From positions 1 through 64,000 of the forward strand of contig NZ_JARFYM010000003.1 in assembly GCF_030272705.1 (NCBI RefSeq): DNA of 64,000 bases. The letters run 5' to 3'. The notes below the pieces were generated by a model that worked only from the letters and a program-made list of their open reading frames with translations, was not told the DNA's origin and made no database searches. The position numbers and the translations under genes were made by a program. Each line of letters starts with the position of its first letter. Position 1 is the first letter of the stretch. Origin of the DNA: Rhizobium mayense (lineage in GTDB: Bacteria; Pseudomonadota; Alphaproteobacteria; Rhizobiales; Rhizobiaceae). Shown here in pieces: positions 28,966 to 37,260 of the stretch.

Positions 28966-29204
28966 GGCATCTACCTCTGCATTCGATTTCCCACGGTAGT
29001 GCCGGGCGACATAGGAAATCCATTCGCGGCGGAAGGCGAAGAAATAGGCGGGATATAAAGATGCAGACGTGGATGTGCCCCGCGTCGCTGCGCCGCTTTT
29101 ACTGGCGTGGGCAGGGACCCGAGTCGGGCTGAGAGATAAGAATGATCATGCCTTCGAAAAATGTTCCGCTAGCAGGGAAGCATCTTTGGAACTAGGTGAC
29201 GGGC

Positions 29205-30215
29205 TTATCCCGTCACCCGCAAGTTCTCCCGGTCCAACTGCGTCACCAGCGCCAGGATCGTCGCCGAGGTCGGCGTTGCGACGCCGGCGAGCTTGCCGAG
29301 CGAGACGACCATGCCGACCAGCGGTGTGATTTCCAGCGCCTTGCCGGCCAGCAGATCCTGCAGCATCGAGGTGCGCACCGGGCCGATCTGGCGGGAGCGT
29401 TCGAGGCGTTCCTCGACCGAAATCGCCATATGCGCGCCGAGACTCTCCGCAACCGCTTTCACCTCGTTCATCACCTGGCCGACCATGGCGGACAGGGCAG
29501 GGTTGCCCATGATGTCGGACATCAGTGCCCGGGTCAGCGCGCTGATCGGATTGAAGGCGGCATTGCCCATCAGCTTGCTCCAGATCTCGTCGCGAATGCG
29601 CGGCGAGATAGCGACGTTGATACCGGCCTGCTTCAGCAAGGCCGCAATCGCTTCGATGTCGCCGGTCGCCTCGCCGGAGGGCTCGCCGAGGACGAAGTGC
29701 CCGTTATTGCTGAGCTTGATCTCACCGGGATTGACGACTTCCGCGCCCTGATAGGCAACGCAGCCGATGACGCGCTCAGGCCCGACCAGCCGCCAGAGAT
29801 CGCCGTTCGGATCGAGCTCCTCCATCTGGCGTTCGGCATGGCCGCTTTGCTCATCCCGATGAAAATACCACCAGGGTATGCCGTTCAGGACCATCACGAC
29901 ACGCGTGCCGGCGTGCAGGAGCTTGGCGAGACCGGGTACCGCCGCACCGAGCTGGTGGCCCTTGAGTCCCGTTATTATCAGGTCCTGTGGGGGCAGCTCC
30001 GCCGCATCGTCAGTTGCGGTCACCCGGGCCACCAGCGGACTGGCTGCTCCGGCCTCCCAAACGCGCATGCCATGCGTGCGAATGCCTTCCAGATGTGCGC
30101 CGCGCGCGACGACTGACACGGTTGCCTGCTCCCTTAGCCCCAAGGCCAGTTTCGCCGCAATCGCGCCGCCAAGCGCGCCTGCGCCGTAGATGCAAATAGT
30201 TTTGATTGATGCCAT
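29205..30215 (-). CDS. 2-dehydropantoate 2-reductase family protein
   Basis: A 336-residue NAD(P)-dependent reductase. The N-terminal Rossmann motif is YGAGALGGAIAAKLA. Family residues follow: Lys in ITGLKGHQL, the catalytic-lysine block DEIWSKLMGNAAFNPISALTR, and RTSMLQDLLAGKALEITPLVG near the end. Ketopantoate reduction in CoA synthesis is possible, but the NGIPWWYFHRD segment belongs to a paralogous subgroup often acting on other 2-keto acids, so I do not call it panE. Confidence 0.85.
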   Translation of the reverse strand: MASIKTICIYGAGALGGAIAAKLALGLREQATVSVVARGAHLEGIRTHGMRVWEAGAASPLVARVTATDDAAELPPQDLIITGLKGHQLGAAVPGLAKLLHAGTRVVMVLNGIPWWYFHRDEQSGHAERQMEELDPNGDLWRLVGPERVIGCVAYQGAEVVNPGEIKLSNNGHFVLGEPSGEATGDIEAIAALLKQAGINVAISPRIRDEIWSKLMGNAAFNPISALTRALMSDIMGNPALSAMVGQVMNEVKAVAESLGAHMAISVEERLERSRQIGPVRTSMLQDLLAGKALEITPLVGMVVSLGKLAGVATPTSATILALVTQLDRENLRVTG

Positions 30216-30580
30216 GACCTTGATCTCCGGGTCGGTCGTGATCGGAGCAAGTTAGGTCATCTCCATGATTTGGCGAGCAGTTTATTGAGGTAATCGCAAA
30301 AATCTGCCGCCGTTCCGATCGGGACGCAGCCAGCAACAAGGCCAAATCAGGCCCCTGCTCGATGTTACATCCAGTGACGAGCTCTCGCTATCTTACCGTG
30401 TATCAAAATTGAACGTGGATTGCAGTTCGAGTTGAAATTCGCGCAGCCTTCGTTCACATTGTTGGGGACGACGACTTTCCGCTTATTTCATGATCGAGTC
30501 TAACCCCCAATGCGCCTGATCCGGCACTGAAGCCGGTCGAGTTGCCTAAGGACCCCGCCTCTACGGATTTCGTGAACTCG
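30216..30580. other. Divergent intergenic region before the SARP-type regulator
   Basis: About 365 bases separate the reductase gene from the regulator start. No gene is supported. A small stem, CCGGC with GCCGG, lies at about 30521-30536. I could not identify a convincing promoter or ribosome site, and the exact start of the regulator (ATG 30581, GTG 30572 or TTG 30542) is therefore uncertain. Confidence 0.4.
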
Positions 30581-32497
30581 ATGACGTTTTCGCTGCGCAC
30601 ATTCGGCGGTTTGAAGCTTCTGGACAGCGACGGTCATGATGTCGCTTTTCCGGAGAAGGGTCTGTTGATCCTCGCCTATCTGCTGGCGGGTTCGATGGAG
30701 CGAGAGCTTCGCGGCACGATGTCGCATTTCCTTTGGGGACATGACGATAACGGCAGTGCGCAGGTGAACCTTCGCAAGCTGGTTTCGAGGATAAAGAGCC
30801 GCCAGGCCGAATTGGGCGCGCAATTCCTCCGCTTCACAGAAACTGTGATCGAACTTGAACCGTCTTCGCTGGCTTCGGATATGTCGTTCCTGGACGGCGC
30901 CGATCCCCCGTCTTCAAAACTGGCGCTGCTGGTGAAGACGCTGGAATCCGAGTTCCTGGCGGGAGCCAATTGCCAAAGCCCGGCTTTCCGCCGCTGGCTC
31001 CGGGCGCAGAAAAGCCGGCATACCGGCCTTCTGAAGGAGACTTTGACCGTTGCGGCTGCTCAGGCGGTAGCGAAGGAAGAGATTGCGCTTGTAAAGGAGA
31101 CTGCTCTGCTGATCTTCAGCGCTGATCCCGAAGATGCGGATATCCACCGGATGCTGTTGAAGATCTTCGATGCGGCGGGGGAGGTGGAGTATTTTCGACA
31201 GATATTTGAGGGACGTGGCGAGCTTCTGGCTTCATGGTCGCGGCTGAGAGCCAAATCCTCTCCGGTTCTGGAGCAGGTTCGAGAGTTGGGGCCAGCGCCG
31301 GCATTCATGGCGGCGACCGAGATGCCGCCGAAAGTGAAAATACCACGCCTCATCCTGCTCCCACCCAGAAACGACGGCCGCAATGGCGACACGGCGATGA
31401 TTGCTGCGTCTCTTATCGAGGATATCACCATCGGCTTCTGTGCGATGAACAGCCTGCAGGTGATCGCACCCTATACTGCCGTTCAGATCAGCCAGCAAAA
31501 AGACGAGGATCCGTTCGTGACCTTCGAGCGGCATGACATCGCCTATATTCTGGATACGCGGCTAAGCGGACAAGACGGGGAGATATCGCTGTTTTCGCAA
31601 TTGATAGAATTTGCGAGCAGTGAAATCGTCTGGGCGGAGCGCTTCAGTTTGGAACTGTCGTCCCTCGTACGCCAAAGACGGGATATTTCACGGCGCATCG
31701 CGCTTTCCGTAGCAAGCCAGATCGAGCGCCACGAAATGATGCGGTCGCATTTCGAGGAAAAACCAACGGCCTACCATCGCTATCTCATGGGGCGGCGATA
31801 TCTCAGCCGTCTGACGCTGCCGAACCTGCAGCGGGCGCGCACGGAGCTGAAAGCCTCCCTCGAAGAAAGCGCAAATTTCGCCCTAGCGCTGAGTTCGATC
31901 GCCCGAACCTATTCCGAAGAATGGCTGCTGACGGCGCGCGGCGATATCGACCTACTGAAATCGGCCGAAAAATATGCGATGCAAGCGATTGCCGCGCGCC
32001 ACAATATGGCCGACGGCTATCGCGAGCTTGGTGTCGCAAAGGTGTTGCAAGGGGCGATCGACGAAAGTGTCGAGGCGCTGGAACTGGCCGAAACACTGAG
32101 CCCCCACTACGCCGATGTCATCGCCGATCACGCCGATACGCTGACCCATTGGTCGCGTCCGGGCCTTGCCTTGCGCAAGATCGAGCGCGCCATCGAGCTG
32201 AACCCCTTGAGCCCGGACTCGTATCTCTGGACCGCCGCGGGCGCCAATTATGCGCTCGGCGAGTTCGACGCCACGCTGAGCTATATCAATAGAATGGCCG
32301 ACGGCAGCTTGGCAGACAGGCTTTCGGCCGCAAGCTGGGCGATGCTGGGCGAAAAGGAGAAGGCGGGCTTCTTCGTTCAGAGGGCTCGCGAAACCAATCC
32401 CGACTTTGATGTCGACAAATGGTTGTCCGTCGTGCCGATCAAGGAGCAATGGCACAAGGACCTATATCGAGAAGGGCTAAAGAAAGCGGGATTTTAG
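30581..32497 (+). CDS. SARP/BTAD-type regulator with TolB-like and TPR parts
   Basis: A 638-residue protein from ATG 30581. Residues 1-90 form an OmpR-like winged-helix part in the style of SARP regulators (LRTFGGLKLLDSDGHDV and VNLRKLVSRIKSR). A helical BTAD-like region follows (about 110-220). The middle (PRLILLPPRNDG to about residue 375) resembles the TolB-like/FlgO domain found in adenylate-cyclase-linked regulators. The C-terminal third is TPR-like: YRELGVAKVLQGAIDESVEALELAE and LRKIERAIELNPLSPDS. No signal peptide. It is probably a cytosolic transcription factor; the trigger is unknown. Confidence 0.8.
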   Translation: MTFSLRTFGGLKLLDSDGHDVAFPEKGLLILAYLLAGSMERELRGTMSHFLWGHDDNGSAQVNLRKLVSRIKSRQAELGAQFLRFTETVIELEPSSLASDMSFLDGADPPSSKLALLVKTLESEFLAGANCQSPAFRRWLRAQKSRHTGLLKETLTVAAAQAVAKEEIALVKETALLIFSADPEDADIHRMLLKIFDAAGEVEYFRQIFEGRGELLASWSRLRAKSSPVLEQVRELGPAPAFMAATEMPPKVKIPRLILLPPRNDGRNGDTAMIAASLIEDITIGFCAMNSLQVIAPYTAVQISQQKDEDPFVTFERHDIAYILDTRLSGQDGEISLFSQLIEFASSEIVWAERFSLELSSLVRQRRDISRRIALSVASQIERHEMMRSHFEEKPTAYHRYLMGRRYLSRLTLPNLQRARTELKASLEESANFALALSSIARTYSEEWLLTARGDIDLLKSAEKYAMQAIAARHNMADGYRELGVAKVLQGAIDESVEALELAETLSPHYADVIADHADTLTHWSRPGLALRKIERAIELNPLSPDSYLWTAAGANYALGEFDATLSYINRMADGSLADRLSAASWAMLGEKEKAGFFVQRARETNPDFDVDKWLSVVPIKEQWHKDLYREGLKKAGF

Positions 32498-32539
32498 GAA
32501 AGAGTTTTCAAGTCAAACCGTAACGAAGGGGATATCGGC

Positions 32540-32758
32540 ATGACAAAGGTTGTTGTTATCGGCATTGCAGGTGAAGAAGGTCTGTGGGTGGTCGATCTCG
32601 GTGCGAGGAGCGTTACACCGCTCCATCCACCCAAGGCTGGGACGCTCAAGGCTGTTGCGGACCTTAGGACGAGCGGCGCATCCATCACCAAGGGCGTCGA
32701 TCTGGCTGTGACGGTCAAAGCGGCGGATTCAGCGTTTTCGGGCCGTTTCGACGGCTGA
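32540..32758 (+). CDS. Small conserved hypothetical protein downstream of the regulator
   Basis: A 72-residue protein starting MTKVVVIGIAGEEGLWVVDL, with a second half TSGASITKGVDLAVTV. It has GGGGATATC before its ATG and a terminator just after its stop, so it is a real unit, probably cotranscribed with the regulator 43 bases upstream. No family is recognised. It has no cysteine and no membrane segment. Confidence 0.6.
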   Translation: MTKVVVIGIAGEEGLWVVDLGARSVTPLHPPKAGTLKAVADLRTSGASITKGVDLAVTVKAADSAFSGRFDG

Positions 32759-32769
32759 AGAAGGCGAGG

Positions 32770-32805
32770 GCAGAAGTGCCCTTCAATAGGCACTTCTGCT
32801 CTTTC
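32770..32805 (+). terminator. Rho-independent terminator after the SARP-type pair
   Basis: GCAGAAGTGCC (32770-32780) pairs perfectly over 11 bases with GGCACTTCTGC (32789-32799) around CTTCAATA, followed by TCTTTC. It separates the regulator pair from the membrane operon starting at 32965. Confidence 0.8.
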
Positions 32806-32964
32806 AGAACGAATATGGTGTTCAAGCCCGGCATCGTGCGCTCGGGCTATTCTTTACCACAATCACATTTTAACCTCAGCGGCGATGCTGGACCATAAAC
32901 AACCAGTGCGGTATCGGTTTGTGGATGGTCCTTTTAAAGTTGATCATGTCGCTGGGGAAGATCG

Positions 32965-34413
32965 TTGCGTTTCGAAGCCTTAAACCGCCTCTGGGAGACC
33001 GTTCGGGAGACCAGCCATGACTATCGGGCCTCTACCGACGTGTTCCCCGTTGTCGATGTCGAGAAGCTGAGCACGACGCTCGGTCTCAAGGAGAAGGGTG
33101 CGACCAACGGTGGGCTCAACCGGCCTGGGCAAAGCGCCCAGTCCTTCGATGAGACCGAGCAGCGCGTCATCGCCTGGGTCGAGGCGGAGAAGAAAGGCTC
33201 CTATCAGGTCCTTGAAGACCAGTTCCAGACCTTCGACAGCCGTCTGCGCAACCTCGATTTCGAAGGGCAGTTCGGGCTGATCCGGCAGGCGAATGCGTCC
33301 AGCGTTTCGGATTTCAAGGCAGAGGTCGCGAGCGGCGTCGACGAGTTGCATGGTCTGCGCCGCAAATTGAAGACCGCCGAGGACGAGATGGTGGGCTTCA
33401 AATCCCGGCACAAGCTGCAGCGCGCGGCGAAGGTCTCCAGCAAAGCTGCCTCGGGTTTCAAGGTCGCGCTGATCGTCTTCCTCATCCTCATCGAGATGGT
33501 GATGAACGGCAGCTTTCTTGCCAAGGGGAGCGAGCAGGGGATTGTCGGCGGCGTCACGGAAGCGGCGGCATTTGCCTTCTTGAACATCGGCGCGGCACTG
33601 ATGTTTTCTTTCTTCTGCGTCCGTTTCCTCGTGCACCGCTCGTTTTTCCTGAAGCTGCTCGGTCTCCTCGGCTTGGTCGCCTACGTCGCGGTGGCGCTCG
33701 CGATCAACATCGCACTGGCGCATTACCGCGAAGTGTCGGCAACCATCCTCACCGGCGCCGGTACGGAGGTGATGCAGCGGCTGAGGACTGCGCCGCTGGG
33801 CCTGCAGGAGTTGAATTCCTGGATGCTGTTTGCCGTGGGCCTGATGTTCTCGCTCTTTGCTTTCATCGACGGCTGTTACCTGACCGATCCCTATCCGGGG
33901 TTCGCCGGCGTGCAGAAGCGGCTTGATGCGGCGAGAAGCAATTATATCGACCGCAAGCTCGACCTGATCGACGATCTCCGGGATATCCGAGACGAACACA
34001 ATGGCAAGATCGAAGAGATCATCCGCGATCTCAGCATGCGCCGGCAGGAGACCGCCGCCATTATTGCACATCGCGCCCGAACGGCCGGCCTTTTCGCCGA
34101 GCATCAAAATCATCTCGAACGCACGGCCAACACGCTTCTGACCATCTATCGAGAGGCGAACAGAAGCGCGCGCACGGAGCCGGAGCCGCCTTACTTCGCA
34201 TCCCGCTATCAGCTTGAGCGCCTGACGCCGGTTCTGCACACCGACGAGGAATGGGACGACAAGGTGCTCGGCGAGCGCATTCAGAGCGCGCAGGCTGAGT
34301 TGACCCAGCAGATCAAGCGGATTGGCGACGAGTTCGAGAGCGCCATCGAGAAATACCACCAGCTCGACAATCTTTTCCCGGAGGGCATCATTGGCACGAC
34401 GCAAGCGGCGTAG
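32965..34413 (+). CDS. Four-TM coiled-coil protein, first gene of a motor-like operon
   Basis: A 482-residue protein of no recognised family. The first 160 residues are soluble and partly coiled coil. Four hydrophobic segments follow at about 166-182, 196-220, 229-252 and 285-303. The C-terminal 170 residues are again charged and coiled coil (SNYIDRKLDLIDDLRDIRDE and later LGERIQSAQAELTQQIKRI). The start is TTG 32965 with GGGGAAG four bases upstream; the only nearby ATG is out of frame. It overlaps the next gene by 23 bases. It probably forms a membrane scaffold for the three downstream proteins. Confidence 0.8.
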   Translation: MRFEALNRLWETVRETSHDYRASTDVFPVVDVEKLSTTLGLKEKGATNGGLNRPGQSAQSFDETEQRVIAWVEAEKKGSYQVLEDQFQTFDSRLRNLDFEGQFGLIRQANASSVSDFKAEVASGVDELHGLRRKLKTAEDEMVGFKSRHKLQRAAKVSSKAASGFKVALIVFLILIEMVMNGSFLAKGSEQGIVGGVTEAAAFAFLNIGAALMFSFFCVRFLVHRSFFLKLLGLLGLVAYVAVALAINIALAHYREVSATILTGAGTEVMQRLRTAPLGLQELNSWMLFAVGLMFSLFAFIDGCYLTDPYPGFAGVQKRLDAARSNYIDRKLDLIDDLRDIRDEHNGKIEEIIRDLSMRRQETAAIIAHRARTAGLFAEHQNHLERTANTLLTIYREANRSARTEPEPPYFASRYQLERLTPVLHTDEEWDDKVLGERIQSAQAELTQQIKRIGDEFESAIEKYHQLDNLFPEGIIGTTQAA

Positions 34414-35209
34414 CCGAGGCGGCAGCTCGGCTGGTCTTATTATCGCGACGATCTGCCTCGCCATTCTGTCCCTCGGTATTGTCGGCGCCTTTGGCTGGCT
34501 TCGCTACAAAGCCAGCGGCAATGTTGTGATCGATCAGGCCTCCCTCTGCCCCGTGGACGGCCCCAAGGCGGAAACGGCGATCCTGCTCGATGTCACCGAT
34601 CCGATCTCGGACGCGACGGCGCTCGACCTGCGCAATCAGTTCCAGAAGATCGTCGCCGATGTGCCCGTCGGCGGCGCGATCGACATCTATGCCCTGACGG
34701 AGAAGGAAGGCGAGCTTATCCAGACCTTCCACGGCTGTAATCCCGGAAGCGGCGCCAATGTCGATGAATGGACCAGCAATCCGCGCCTGGCGCAGGCGCG
34801 CTGGGAAAAAGGCTTCGAAAAGCCGCTCCAGGATATTGCCGGCAAGCTGAGCGTCGGCGAGGCCGGCAAGCTGTCGCCGATCATGGCCGCCATCCAGAAG
34901 ATCAATTTGGAGGTCTTTGCGAGCGCTGCTGGCGGCATGCCGAAACACCTCTACATCGCCTCCGACATGATCGAGCACACCGAGGCCTTCTCGAATTATC
35001 GCGACGGCGCCTCCTACCAGAAATTCCAGCAGAGCCCTGCGCGCAATAAATTCCGGACGTCACTGGATGGTGTCACAATCAAGATCCTCGCCTTTCAAAG
35101 GCCGAACATGAAGTTCAGTATGGAGGATCTTGCAAATTTCTGGGCGCAATGGATCAAGAGCAATAATGGCGATTTCGACGGCTTCGTCCGGTTGGAAGGG
35201 ATACGCTGA
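34391..35209 (+). CDS. Membrane-anchored vWA-like protein
   Basis: A 272-residue protein starting at TTG 34391 (GGAGGG upstream), inside the end of the previous gene. It begins with a basic head ARRKRRSRGG and one membrane segment (about 13-36); the rest should be periplasmic. The soluble part looks like a von Willebrand A fold: ILLDVTDPISDAT in the place of the first metal motif, KLSPIMAAIQKI in the second, and LYIASDMIEHT in the third. The metal residues are not all classical. Its stop shares a base with the next start. Confidence 0.72.
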   Translation: MARRKRRSRGGSSAGLIIATICLAILSLGIVGAFGWLRYKASGNVVIDQASLCPVDGPKAETAILLDVTDPISDATALDLRNQFQKIVADVPVGGAIDIYALTEKEGELIQTFHGCNPGSGANVDEWTSNPRLAQARWEKGFEKPLQDIAGKLSVGEAGKLSPIMAAIQKINLEVFASAAGGMPKHLYIASDMIEHTEAFSNYRDGASYQKFQQSPARNKFRTSLDGVTIKILAFQRPNMKFSMEDLANFWAQWIKSNNGDFDGFVRLEGIR

Positions 35210-36246
35210 TGGCCGACATTGAGGCGAGGGTAGCCATACGCGACTACGGGCCGATGGCCCTGTTTGCGCTGGTTACCGTCGGCGGCATGATCTTCATCTG
35301 GACGTCCAAGCTTCTGGAGTGGCCGCTGCCGATCGTCACCGGCGTGCCGCTGTTGTTGATGGCGATCTACTTCCTGATCTCGCTGGCCTTCGCCGGTTTT
35401 CGCCTGCACAACGAGCAGGCAGGCGACAACCTCTACTACATGGGATTTCTGTTTACCCTGTCGAGTCTCGGCGTCTCCCTCTACCTCTTTGCCGGCGAGA
35501 CATCGATCGAGACGATCGTCCGCAATTTCGGCATTGCCGTCACCTCCACCATTGCCGGCGTGACGCTGCGCATTCTCTTCAACCAGATGCGGCGCGATCC
35601 GATCGACATCGAGCGTAGCGTGCGCCATGAACTGGCCGAGATGACGCGGCGCGTGCGCACCGAACTGGACTCGTCGTCGCGCGAATTCTCACACTACCGG
35701 CGTGTCAGCAACCAGATGCTGTCGGAGGGTTTTGAAGAGATCGCGCGTCAGGCGGAACGCAACGGCGAGGAAATTCAAAAGATCTTGGAGGTTCTGGCGA
35801 AACAGGCGGTCAAACCGATCAACGAGACGGCAGCGCAACTGTCTGAGACGACAACGCAACTGTCCGAGATCATCGGCAAATTCGGCACAGCCGTCGAAAC
35901 CGTGGGCAAGAAGCTCGAGGAGATTCGCTCGCCCGAAGACGTCGTCCGTGCCGAGTTGGCGCCGGCTATCGCCGCCATCAAGGAAATGGCCGAGGCGCAG
36001 CTGCAGCCCCTGAAGAATATCGAACAGACTCTCAGCCACATGGCGGATTTGCCGGGTCGCTCGTCTTCGTCCGAACCCAAACTGATCGATCCTCTTTGGG
36101 TGCCGCAGGCGGAAAATCGATCCGCCGATCCGGTTGCACCCAAGGACAATGAGGTGGCTTCGGAGGCGATTGCAGCTACGTCCGCCAAAAATGACGAACC
36201 GCCGACCGATACGGCGCGGGGCAAACGTTGGTGGCGTCCATGGTGA
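35209..36246 (+). CDS. MotA/TolQ/ZorA-like membrane protein with coiled-coil tail
   Basis: A 345-residue protein with four hydrophobic segments at about 15-31, 40-63, 76-95 and 104-124. The last two, GFLFTLSSLGVSLYLF and FGIAVTSTIAGVTLRILF, follow the MotA/ExbB/ZorA pattern of a G-T-rich segment then a T-S-x-x-G segment. A long cytosolic coiled coil follows (about 130-285) with repeats such as LSETTTQLSEIIGKF, then an acidic linker and a WWRPW end. The tail recalls ZorA. It is the likely channel partner of the OmpA-domain protein encoded next. Confidence 0.72.
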   Translation: MADIEARVAIRDYGPMALFALVTVGGMIFIWTSKLLEWPLPIVTGVPLLLMAIYFLISLAFAGFRLHNEQAGDNLYYMGFLFTLSSLGVSLYLFAGETSIETIVRNFGIAVTSTIAGVTLRILFNQMRRDPIDIERSVRHELAEMTRRVRTELDSSSREFSHYRRVSNQMLSEGFEEIARQAERNGEEIQKILEVLAKQAVKPINETAAQLSETTTQLSEIIGKFGTAVETVGKKLEEIRSPEDVVRAELAPAIAAIKEMAEAQLQPLKNIEQTLSHMADLPGRSSSSEPKLIDPLWVPQAENRSADPVAPKDNEVASEAIAATSAKNDEPPTDTARGKRWWRPW

Positions 36247-37232
36247 TGCGCGTCTCGGACACCACGCCGAAGCTGGAACACAAGGGCTATAATCGTGGCC
36301 TCATCCTCGGCCTGACCATGGCCGAGTCCATGCTGTTGCTGGTCTTCTGCCTGCTGCTGGTCGCTGCCGCTATGATTTCCACGGAGAGGAACCGCCGTTA
36401 TGAGGCCGAGCAACGGCTTGCGCTCCTGGAAAAAAAACAAGCCGAGCAGACGTCGCTCATCGTGCAACTACAATCGAAGCTGATTTCCGGTGACCTCTCG
36501 GCGTCGGACCGCGCGACGCTGGAAAAGGAATGGCGCGAATTGGTGCTGGCGCGTCAGACGCTGGACAGCATGGGCGCGGACGGCACGAAACCGGAGGATT
36601 TGCAGGAGCTTGCCAAGGTCGCGGAAGTGCTGAAACAGCATGGCGTCGATCTCGCCAAGGCGCCCGATGAGGTGGCCAAGCTTCTGACCGGGGAGGGTGG
36701 TGGTAAGGGCGCCCATGATTGGCCGCCGATCATCAATCTCGACGACGCCAAGAAGAATTATTTTCAGTCGGGCAGCGCCGAATTGACCAAGACCTTTGAA
36801 CACATGCTCGACACCACGATCTCGAATGAGATCGCCAGCAATCTCAGCCTCTATGACGCGGACATTGTCGAGGTGATCGGCCATACGGACGAGCAACGCG
36901 TATCGCGGGAAAGCTCGAACCTCGACGATACACTGATCGGGGCAATGGATGGCAAGGTACCGATATCGGCCGTCGAGCCTGCGGATAACGCCGGGCTGGG
37001 TCTGGCGCGCGCGATCGCCGTCGCCAATGTTCTCAAAGCCAATCCGAAGCTGAAGAACGTCACCATCCTGCCGATGTCGGCCGCCCAACTGATCCTGCCC
37101 GGCGATAGGGTGACGACAGGGCAGGCGGGCTCAGTGGAAGCCCGGCGACGCATCGAAATCCGGGTCCGCGGCAGGACAGCGCCCGTTGCCGTGATCAATG
37201 ATGCAACGGCGCTTCCCGTCAGCGTGCGCTAG
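36240..37232 (+). CDS. MotB/ZorB-like protein with OmpA peptidoglycan-binding domain
   Basis: A 330-residue protein from ATG 36240 (ATG 36246 also possible), overlapping the previous gene. A short cytosolic N-terminus precedes one membrane segment (about 22-46) with an acidic residue, Glu29, in LTMAESMLLLVF, where MotB and ZorB carry Asp. A coiled coil (50-110) and linker lead to the OmpA-like domain (about 165-312): YFQSGSAELTK, VIGHTDEQR, GLGLARAIAVANVL, and RRRIEIRVRG. Together with the preceding gene it looks like a peptidoglycan-anchored ion-driven unit. Confidence 0.82.
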   Translation: MVMRVSDTTPKLEHKGYNRGLILGLTMAESMLLLVFCLLLVAAAMISTERNRRYEAEQRLALLEKKQAEQTSLIVQLQSKLISGDLSASDRATLEKEWRELVLARQTLDSMGADGTKPEDLQELAKVAEVLKQHGVDLAKAPDEVAKLLTGEGGGKGAHDWPPIINLDDAKKNYFQSGSAELTKTFEHMLDTTISNEIASNLSLYDADIVEVIGHTDEQRVSRESSNLDDTLIGAMDGKVPISAVEPADNAGLGLARAIAVANVLKANPKLKNVTILPMSAAQLILPGDRVTTGQAGSVEARRRIEIRVRGRTAPVAVINDATALPVSVR

Positions 37233-37260
37233 TCTAGCTGCCTTTCCGAGCCAGATGCGC

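Noticed and set aside
30542..30580. TTG/GTG starts for the SARP-type regulator
   Set aside because: They add up to 13 residues without similarity to the winged-helix start; ATG 30581 fits better, though no good ribosome site supports any choice.
32980..34464. A 494-codon minus-strand frame opposite the first motor-like gene
   Set aside because: The plus-strand frame has membrane segments, a ribosome site and overlapping neighbours with a recognisable OmpA domain. The minus frame is rich in Arg, Gln and His with no hydrophobic segments.
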